Assembly: GCA_907163375.1 (NCBI GenBank)
Contig: CAJQUW010003595.1
Location: 1-64,000 of the forward strand
From: Prostheceraeus crozeri
Lineage: Eukaryota > Platyhelminthes > Polycladida > Euryleptidae
Direction of reading: 5' to 3'
DNA: 64,000 nucleotides
Position 1 is the stretch's first letter. Each line of letters begins with the position of its first letter. Below, piece after piece: positions 56,934 to 64,000 of the stretch. Both the position numbers and the translations under genes were made by a program. The notes beneath the pieces are model-generated. The model ran no database searches. It saw nothing but the letters and a program-made list of their open reading frames with translations, and had not been told where the DNA came from.

Positions 56934-58727
56934 ATGGACTGTGACGTCGAATATAGAATCAACCGTTTTGGCCGTCGGATTCCTACGTTCGTAGTTATTC
57001 CTGATGCGGATGTTTCTGAGCCTGAAATTGATAGTGATGCCGACGACTGTCCTCACGAATCTGAGTCAGACAGTGACGACTCATCTAGCGATACTGGTGA
57101 CCCTGCTGTTGCAACATCGAGTGGGAGTTTACAAGGTCGATTATCTACCAATTCAAAAAATGACTATACATGGAATAGTGCACGTGCTCCTCTGGTCGAC
57201 GTTCCCTTTACTGCAGAAGGGTCTGATGAAAACCGCGAAACTGTACTGCGTCAGCCAATCGAATATTTCAAAACCTATTTCATACCAGGCCTTTTTTCCT
57301 TTATTTCTAAACAAACAAACCTATACGCACAGCAGCAAAATCAATCGTTTGAAACATCACCAGAAGAAATTGAAGTGTATGTCGGAATTTTGATCAAAAT
57401 GGGCGTCGTAAACTTACCAAGGTACAGACTTTTCTGGTCAGATGAGTTTCGCTTTCCTGGAGTTGCAGATCGCATGTCACGCGATCGTTTCTTCTTATTG
57501 AATAAATTCATTCATTTTGCGGACAACAATGACATCGTGATGGACCGAAATAGTGATGAATTCGACCGACTCTTCAAGGTCAGAACATTGCTCGAATTCA
57601 TTCGTCGATCATGCTTGAAATTGGAGCCTCTACAACACCAAAGTGTCGACGAGCAAATCATACCATTTAAAGGTAAAACCAGTCTGAAGCAATACTTGCC
57701 GAAAAAACCTCATCGTTGGGGTTTCAAAGTTATTTCTCGAAATGGAGTGGATGGATTTACACATGATTTCTACTTTTATGATGGCTCGCCCTTGAAATTG
57801 AGATCGTCATCATGTGGATATCAGCCTGGTGATATGGTTTTGAAAGTGTGCGAAATGCTACCTCGCCATGCAAACCATATAGCATATTTTGACAATTTTT
57901 TCAATTTCATTGAACTTCAGATTATGTTGAAGAGAGACTTCGGTATAGAATCAGCTGGTACATTGCGAGCCAATCGTTTGCGCGGATGTCCTTTGAAATC
58001 GGAAAAGGAACTTCAGACTACGGGTCGTGGTTCGTTTGATTGCCGTCAAGAAAAGAAAACAAATATTTCTATCGTCCGCTGGTTCGACAACAGATTAATT
58101 CAGCTGAGTTCTTCTTATGTTTCAGTTGACCCGATAACAAATGTTCAGCGATTTGATCGAAAGGCAAAGAAGAGGGTTCAAGTGCCATGTCCTGCGATTG
58201 TCACTCATTACAATCAACATATGGGTGGTGTCGATAAATTCGACATGCTTATGTCACTTTATCGCTGCGATCATAAAACCAGGAAATTTTACAAACCTAT
58301 CTTCTTTTGGAGTATCAACCTGTGTCTAGTAAACGCTTGGATTCATTATAAAAGAGATTGTGATCAACTTGATGTTGCGGCAAGAGGTCGATTAGATCTT
58401 TTGTCGTTTTCTGCGAAGGTGTCAAACTCATTATGTCTCCAAGGTAAGACACCCGAAATGCTCAGCACCCCACGAAAGCGAGGTCGACCATGCAGAGTCG
58501 GGGACGGAGCAATTTCTCCAGCAAAAACACGACGTCGTTCTGCCATCATACCTCAAACTGACATTCGATCCGATCAGGTCGCTCATTGGCCGGAGATGGT
58601 GACGGCTGACCAAAGACGGCGGTGCAAAGTTTGCCATACATTGACTCAGACAAGATGTGAGAAATGTACTATATTTCTGTGCATTCGACCAAATCGCAAT
58701 TGTTATAAACTTTTTCACAATTTGTAA
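56934..58727 (+). CDS. piggyBac transposase, uninterrupted
   Basis: The frame encodes 597 residues from the first ATG (MDCDVEYRINRFGRR). An acidic, Ser-rich N-terminal region (residues of about 25-70) precedes the DDE_Tnp_1_7 core. Three expected catalytic Asp are visible: SVDEQIIPFKGK (about residue 238), YFDNFFNF (about 320) and GGVDKFDMLMSLYR (about 433). A C-terminal cysteine-rich zinc domain (CKVCHTLTQTRCEKC and following Cys) ends the protein, as in most family members, and a basic stretch (RKRGRPCRVG) could be a nuclear localisation signal. Length and domain order fit active piggyBac enzymes, which excise and insert precisely at TTAA. Activity is inferred only. Confidence 0.93.
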   Translation: MDCDVEYRINRFGRRIPTFVVIPDADVSEPEIDSDADDCPHESESDSDDSSSDTGDPAVATSSGSLQGRLSTNSKNDYTWNSARAPLVDVPFTAEGSDENRETVLRQPIEYFKTYFIPGLFSFISKQTNLYAQQQNQSFETSPEEIEVYVGILIKMGVVNLPRYRLFWSDEFRFPGVADRMSRDRFFLLNKFIHFADNNDIVMDRNSDEFDRLFKVRTLLEFIRRSCLKLEPLQHQSVDEQIIPFKGKTSLKQYLPKKPHRWGFKVISRNGVDGFTHDFYFYDGSPLKLRSSSCGYQPGDMVLKVCEMLPRHANHIAYFDNFFNFIELQIMLKRDFGIESAGTLRANRLRGCPLKSEKELQTTGRGSFDCRQEKKTNISIVRWFDNRLIQLSSSYVSVDPITNVQRFDRKAKKRVQVPCPAIVTHYNQHMGGVDKFDMLMSLYRCDHKTRKFYKPIFFWSINLCLVNAWIHYKRDCDQLDVAARGRLDLLSFSAKVSNSLCLQGKTPEMLSTPRKRGRPCRVGDGAISPAKTRRRSAIIPQTDIRSDQVAHWPEMVTADQRRRCKVCHTLTQTRCEKCTIFLCIRPNRNCYKLFHNL

Positions 58728-58967
58728 ATAACTTAGTGAACTAACCTTATTTTTCATCATTTTCTGATGAAAAGTAGTGTTTTTTTGGTTGAATTTGTTT
58801 GTTCAGTTGAATTATAGCCTCAACTTCATTTATGAATTTTCACCTTTATTGCGGAGATACAATGATATAACTCGAAAATAGTTTGCAAATAATAAAAACA
58901 TGTAACAATAACACATTTCTTCTCAAACTCATAGATAAACTTTTAAAACTGGAATTTATGTAAAGAT

Positions 58968-59000
58968 CCCGTTGAGTCCGGATGTATCATATATGATACA
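58968..59000. repeat. subterminal inverted repeat of the piggyBac element, right
   Basis: CCCGTTGAGTCCGG followed by TGTATCATATATGATACA. It is the inverted match of 56163-56195, placed about 130 bp inside the right end. Confidence 0.75.
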
Positions 59001-59136
59001 TGGTCCTAACTCGTAACTAAAATCACAAAAACGTTTTCTCTATTCAAATGATGTTATTTGAGGTCTAAGAAGACTATCTCTGAGGAGAAAGATTTTTTTC
59101 AAAGAAAATAAAGGTTGCCGGACTGAAAGGGTTAAC

Positions 59137-60554
59137 TGCTTCTTATTCCGAAGAGCCAGAAATTCTTTTGCACGACGTCACCGATGTTGACTGCTTCTTG
59201 TGTGTTGGCAGAACGATTAACACTCACATAGAGTGTACGCGACGGACAAAAATTCTCCTGTGGCGAGAAACGAAGGATTGTAGTCCAAAACGACGGCAAC
59301 AGTCACTTCAGTTGTGAAACGTCGAATTCGTGGATACTAAAAATTCCGCTGAAAAGTGCTAGAATCACGAGTAAATTCCAAAAAGGATGTTTGTGAGACG
59401 AGGCACTGATATGCGAGACAACCGCACGCGCATACGACAGTAAATTGTGTTAAGGTAAATATAGATTACCTTTTAGTCTATTTCACAATGGAAGAATTCA
59501 ATACAATCTTTTGAAGCAAATAAAAATCTCCCAAACGATCAACATCTTAACTTTATCTTTCTAGTCCATTTTGTGCGTTAACCCTCAGAGACCTGAGAGT
59601 TCAGTGGACCCCTTTTACAAATTCTTAGTTTATCTGCTTAAATCGATGTCAAATCATTAAGAAAGTTGATTTTAAGTAAAATGATGTTTGCGTATAGCAA
59701 GTCGATATAACTAATTCTCTGAGTGTCTTTCAGCCTTCTCAGTAAACACATGCAAAAATGTGGTGTTTTTGTAATTCAAAGACATTTAGCACACCATCAG
59801 TTGTACTAGGAGTCGGTTTTACGATATTTGCTGTCACCATAAAACCTCAGATAGTTCATTTTAATGGAATTGATTTATTCCATAGAGCATAATCCTTGCA
59901 TTTGACCATTTTTTTTGAATTTTTCCATACTAATAGGAAATAGGCCTAAACTGAGCCATAATTGCTGCATTTTAAGACCCTCAAAACAGCTGTGGAGATC
60001 TCAAACTCATCAAATACTGCTGTGAAAACTTTACCAACAGTCTGTTTTTAGTGTGGAACTATAAGTACAATGATAACTTTCAGTTTGAACATTGATTTAC
60101 GTTGATTTGTTCATGTAGGCCAACCAGTCATGCACGATTACAAAATATTCACATTTTGAGACCGTCTAATATAACGCACATGTGCGAGCATGATGTCAAC
60201 ATAGAATAAAGGAATTTCACTCATTACGGACCATCGTGGACATGCACAGAATCTTTTTTGATTAGATATTAAAAATTTTGTTTTGGGAATTTCTACACCC
60301 TCTGAGACCTGAGGGGGGCTCCAGTGGACAGGCAGTAATCCAGGGAGGACAGGCTGAGCGCGGGGCACTTCTTGCAGTTCGGAGGCTGCCGGAAGAGGAG
60401 TGGGTTGGAAGATTTATTATTTTTTTCGATAACTAAGTTTGGCTTTGGTCTATATTCTAATCGGTACATGAAAATCAATATTTTACGGTCAAGTCAGGAA
60501 TAAGATCAGGGTTTTCTTCTCAAATATAATGTGTGTCTTGAAGCGTTGTTCAAA
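59137..60554. other. intergenic stretch, ending in the 3' flank of LRR copy 3
   Basis: Mostly AT-rich and empty. From about 60.41 kb it matches the 3' flank of LRR copy 2 (TTTTCGATAACTAA, ATGAAAATCAATATT). The polyadenylation signal of copy 2 is altered here. Two CTCAGAGACCTGAG-like words (near 59.58 and 60.30 kb) are noted without an explanation. Confidence 0.45.
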
Positions 60555-60746
60555 TCAAAGTTTGAGTAAAAATTTGATGATTTTGGTCAGGGTATTGATT
60601 ATGTCGTAATCGGAACCTGTTATACTTCTGTAGCAAAGTAGATCCTCAATTTTTAGATCATGAAGTCTTTTCCCTTTTAACTCATGAGGTGCTGAGCAAT
60701 TGAAGCCAACAGGATTCACGCGAGGCAAGGCTGACCTTGTGTAGTT
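60555..60746 (-). pseudogene. leucine-rich-repeat gene, copy 3 (3' end only)
   Basis: The minus strand encodes NYTRSALPRVNPVGFNC, SAPHELKGKRLHDLKIEDLL and CYRSITGSDYDI, ending in TKIIKFLLKL and TGA at 60555. This matches the LRR cap and tail of copy 2 (NYTRSYPPRIN, SAPHELKGKKLHDLKVEDLL) at about four residues in five. Homology stops at 60746 in the middle of the cap, where the Polinton-type element begins. The rest of the gene may lie beyond the far end of that element, outside the window, so it may be a split gene rather than a truncated one. It ends about ten residues earlier than copy 2. Confidence 0.85.
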
Positions 60747-60810
60747 AGTAGTAAAGTCTGGCCCCCGTCCGGGGAATTTTCACTAAAGGTCATGACCTGA
60801 ACTTTCATCG

Positions 60811-60932
60811 GAGCACACGCCCACGCATCAGAGCACTTGACAGACAACAGAGCACACGCCCACGCATCAGAGCACGGGGTTGCTAAGAGGAGAGGAAACG
60901 GAGCACTCGGAGCACACGCCCACGCATCGGCG
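60811..60932 (+). repeat. GAGCACACGCCCACGCATC repeats in the leader of the Polinton-type element
   Basis: The 19-bp word occurs at about 60811, 60850 and 60910, with many single GAGCAC words between and after. It lies within about 200 bp of the element's end, where Polinton terminal repeats often hold short tandem repeats. Confidence 0.75.
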
Positions 60933-60980
60933 CACTTGGGTTAAGAGCACGGAGCACCAATCGGAGCACGCGGCGCCGAG

Positions 60981-61040
60981 CACGTGTGATGAGTCACAGC
61001 AAGGTATATAAGTAAGGCGCTGTCAGAGAAAATCATTCTC
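60981..61040 (+). promoter_or_regulatory. core promoter of the Polinton-type polymerase gene
   Basis: TATATAAG starts at 61005 and an initiator-like TCATTC starts at 61033, putting the start site about 30 bases downstream of the TATA box; the first ATG follows at 61050. Just upstream are CACGTG (60981-60986, E-box) and TGAGTCA (60990-60996, AP-1-type site). The spacing is textbook, but factor binding is inference. Confidence 0.6.
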
Positions 61041-64000
61041 ATTCTAACCATGCAGTACACGTGTGAATTCTGCTGTCAGTCCTTCTTTCGCTTTCAAGAC
61101 TGTATTGCCCATGGAGCAGCGGAGACGGGTCGCAACTATTGTTGGACATGCTGTAAATGGTATGGAGACGAACACGATTGCCGCGCGTTTAATTATGGTG
61201 ATGACAATGACTTGCTGTGTCTGGATTGTGACGGAAGTTTCGACGTGGAGACGTACCATAAGCATGCGTGTGTGGGACGGTGTCGCTACTGTGATGCAGT
61301 GGTGAATGCTGAAACGGAAGGATGGGATGAACATTTGTGTCCCTACCCGTTTGAGTTCATGCAAGAGGGGGCGCAGCTGTGGAAGAAGAACGTATCATGG
61401 ACGGTCGCGGACATAATTATCGACTTACCCCTCATCAAGCCACGAATGAATGGAAGACATATTTGAATTCAATGTATGCGGACTTGTATCGTGTCATTGT
61501 GCAACAACACCCCACGAGGACGTGAAAGTGTTTGTGAGTATGAGACTCAGGTTTGTCAAGATGGATATGTCGGCGGGCGAAGAGGAAGTGAGAGACATCA
61601 CCACACCCTCATACATTCACGAAGGCGTCCAAGCACGTAACTTTGATACATGGTTCAGTGACATTGTGTCAAAGATTGAAGAATTTATTGAAGACTATCG
61701 AGAAGACGGATCAGGATTTGCGGTGAAGGAAGTGTTGGAGTTACTGGTTCAAACAAGTTCCTTCCCTAATTTTCGCATGGGCGCACCGATTCATATCCAC
61801 CGAGATATCAAGCTCTGCAAAGGCATATGTGTGTTTCGGCACAACAAGTATACATCGCATAGTTTTCAAGACAGTGTCCTCTATGCACTTGCCTACCAAG
61901 ACAATCGCATTCCTCAACGTGTTGATTCCCGCACCAAGACATCCTATAACAGTTAATAGAATCATCTTCCTGCAGTGCGCAAGTTGAATTTGAACCAGTA
62001 TTATCATCTAGACTTTTCCATGATGACGTCAGAGGTGTTGATGAATACACGGGATATTCAGGAGTTCGAGAAGAAGAACAATGTCATTGTTCGCATCCAC
62101 GTACATGACAGTAAAGGATTTGTGGGCCAATTATACCCGGTCCGTCAAGCTGTGAAGGAGAACACACGCATCGTTCATCTGGTGATGGTGACGCGGTACG
62201 ATATGGAGGATCAGTCTGCTCATTTTCTTCCCGTGACGGATTTCCAGAAATGTGCTCGCATGTGGTATCGGAACATGAACCAAACGCAAGTGAAACGTTT
62301 TGAAACATGTGAGTTGTGTAATTTACGATTCAATTTCTACCAGAAGGCCGTAAAGTATGGAAAGACAATGGTCATGGCGCACAAAGAACGTCTGGAGCAT
62401 CAAGCCAAATGCGATGGAGGATTTTTTCAGATGGAAACGACCCCGGAAGATACGAAACCGCACGAATTTATCGACCACGCGAAAACTACTCAACCCCTCG
62501 TTGTGATGTATGCGGACATTGAGAGCATGATTGATACCGTGTCCAAGAAGCATACGGCAGCGTATGTGGGATCCTATGTGGTGTGGCATCCGGCGCTGGA
62601 CATGAAAGAATCGGTGGTGATCCATAAGGGGGATGAGTGTATTCCTGCCTTTATTACACATGTCAGACAGGTGATCTGGTCTATGTTTGATCACATGAAA
62701 GCGACAAACAGTAACATGACGCTGACGGAGGCTGATATGTGGGACTATGAACAGACAGCTCAATGTAACATGTGCGGATGTGATGTAAAACCCCCGAAGC
62801 AAGGTGAAAAGAATGGACCTACGACAAAGGTGCGAGACCACGATCATATCACGGGCAAGTATCTGCAAACCCTGTGCAATGCATGTAACCTGCGACGACG
62901 TCAATCCCGGACCACATTAAACATCTTGTTTCACAATTGGAAGGGATATGACAGTCACCGGGTGATTGTACAAGGGTTTACCAAGCTGGATCACAAGTAT
63001 AAGATCGAGCCCATTTATGTGTCAGGAGACAAGACGTTGGCAGTGACCATCTTTCTGCCCATGCCATCCAATACCCTATATAAACTCCGATTCATCGATT
63101 CGTGTCAGTTTTTGAAAGACTCTCTAAACAATTTGTCAACGACCATCAGTGACTTTCCTCACTCAAATCACATATTGAGCAACGTCTATCCGAATTGCGA
63201 TCACACATCTATTCGGAAAGGATATTTTCCCTATACATACTTTGACTGCTGGGATCGTATCCACGAGACTCAATTGCCTCCGAAGGAAGCATTTTTCAAT
63301 GATTTGAGTGAGAAGGAGTTGGAAGAGGACGAGTATGCTGTGGCACAAAAGGCGTGGACAGAGACGGGGTGCAGCACGTTTGAAGATTATATCCACTATT
63401 ATTGACAGTGGATGTAGCCTTGCTCGCAGACATCTTCGAACACTTTCGAAGTGAAATACGCGACGTGTCTGCATTGGACCCCATCCACTATTTCGGCACA
63501 CCTGGCTTGACCTATTCATTTTTCTTTAAAAAGACACAGGTCAAGTTGGAGAAATTGCGTGACGTGGATATGTACCGCGTGTTTGAAGCAGGAATTCGTG
63601 GAGGGATGACATTTGTGAATCAGCACCGCGCTCAAGCAGAAGAAGACACTCACCTGTTTTATGTAGATGCTAACAATTTATACGGTGCGGCCATGATGGG
63701 ACCTTTGCCGAAGGATTGTTTTGCCTGGGTACGACCGCAGGTCTTGGTGGACATCAATGACGAATGGGTGAGACGATACAATGTCAATGGCACCACGGAT
63801 CATGTACTGTGCGTCGATTTGGAGTATCCCTCACACGTCCAAGATGGCACGGAATTTACCATTGGCTCCTTACCGCGGGGCGGCGAAATGGGAGGACATG
63901 TCTCCCTATATGCAAGAGCTATGGCAAGAGTTGAACGAGAACCGACCCTTTCACTCAGCCGACAAGTTAATGATGACGCACGAGAATCGCAAAGAGTATG

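Larger units (their letters stand above)
55801..59132 (+). mobile_element. piggyBac DNA transposon, apparently complete
   Basis: The element starts CCCTTTCAGTCC and ends GGACTGAAAGGG, a perfect 12-bp inverted repeat, between two TTAA copies (55797-55800 and 59133-59136), the invariant piggyBac target. A second, subterminal inverted repeat (CCCGTTGAGTCCGG with an adjoining palindrome) lies near 56.17-56.20 kb and 58.97-59.00 kb. A full-length transposase lies between. Structure and coding capacity both look whole. Confidence 0.95.
60747..64000 (+). mobile_element. Polinton/Maverick- or adintovirus-type element, left part (fossil; runs off the window)
   Basis: The left end lies inside LRR copy 3 and reads AGTAGTAAAGTCTGG. 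After a repeat-rich leader comes a DNA polymerase B region. It has an N-terminal set of Cys/His fingers (about 61.05-61.35 kb), a middle part with HSFQDSVLYALAYQDN (about 61.86 kb), a recombination-endonuclease-VII-like zinc/HNH block (CNMCGCDV, RDHDHITGKYLQTLCNACN, about 62.77-62.9 kb), and the start of the polymerase B domain (YVDANNLYGAAM, about 63.66 kb). Protein-primed polymerase B of this layout is typical of Polinton-like elements. The region has a few coding breaks. Capsid and integrase genes, if present, lie outside the window, so the exact class is open. Confidence 0.7.

Overview
This is eukaryotic, animal DNA: AT-rich, gene-poor and dominated by transposable elements of many classes. 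The frequent TAGGCCTA-like words, the mix of Gypsy, BEL/Pao, Penelope, CR1-like LINE, hAT, Tc1/mariner, pogo, piggyBac and Polinton-type sequences, and the lack of vertebrate-style SINEs suggest an invertebrate, probably aquatic. One Gypsy element has the Gmr1-type domain order, best known from deuterostomes, which is a weak hint of an echinoderm-, hemichordate- or tunicate-like host. The species cannot be fixed from the sequence.

The only convincing host genes are three related leucine-rich-repeat (LRR) genes, all on the minus strand: copy 1 near 8.1-8.9 kb, copy 2 near 20.9-21.8 kb (the most complete), and the 3' end of copy 3 at 60.56-60.75 kb, cut off by the Polinton-type insertion. They look like a dispersed tandem family of small secreted LRR proteins pushed apart by transposons.

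Layout: 0-0.45 kb LINE remnant; 0.45-7.7 kb Gypsy element carrying a 2.4-kb hAT-type non-autonomous insertion, which itself carries a 0.7-kb foldback element; 8.1-8.9 kb LRR copy 1; 10.0-15.2 kb second Gypsy element (Gmr1 order, minus strand); 15.5-16.1 kb unexplained GC-richer block; 17.0-19.5 kb Penelope-like element with a hammerhead-like motif; 20.9-21.8 kb LRR copy 2; 22.5-26.6 kb pogo-like transposon interrupted by an unfamiliar 2.85-kb transposon with its own transposase; 28.4-31.9 kb CR1-like LINE with a hAT-type MITE in its tail (31.9-33.0 kb); 33-35.7 kb sparse DNA with a hairpin; 35.7-38.0 kb a triple-nested set (an unknown 6-bp-TSD family, a hAT inside it, a second copy of the first family inside the hAT); 38.6-40.1 kb Tc1/mariner-type element with an uninterrupted transposase; 41.3-41.9 kb LINE remnant; 41.9-49.2 kb BEL/Pao element with LTRs that look identical; 51-54.7 kb LINE remnants and palindromic repeats; 55.8-59.1 kb piggyBac element with an uninterrupted transposase; 60.75-64.0 kb start of a Polinton-type element with a DNA polymerase B region, running off the window.

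The genes do not form a pathway. Each element carries its own mobility functions, and many boundaries are fixed here by target-site duplications read directly from the sequence. The most interesting items are the unfamiliar transposon at 22.5-25.4 kb, the unknown 6-bp-TSD family in the triple nest, the Gmr1-order Gypsy element, the Polinton-type element inside an LRR gene, and the two DNA transposons (mariner and piggyBac) that still look able to encode full transposases. All comparisons were made by eye; no database search was run.
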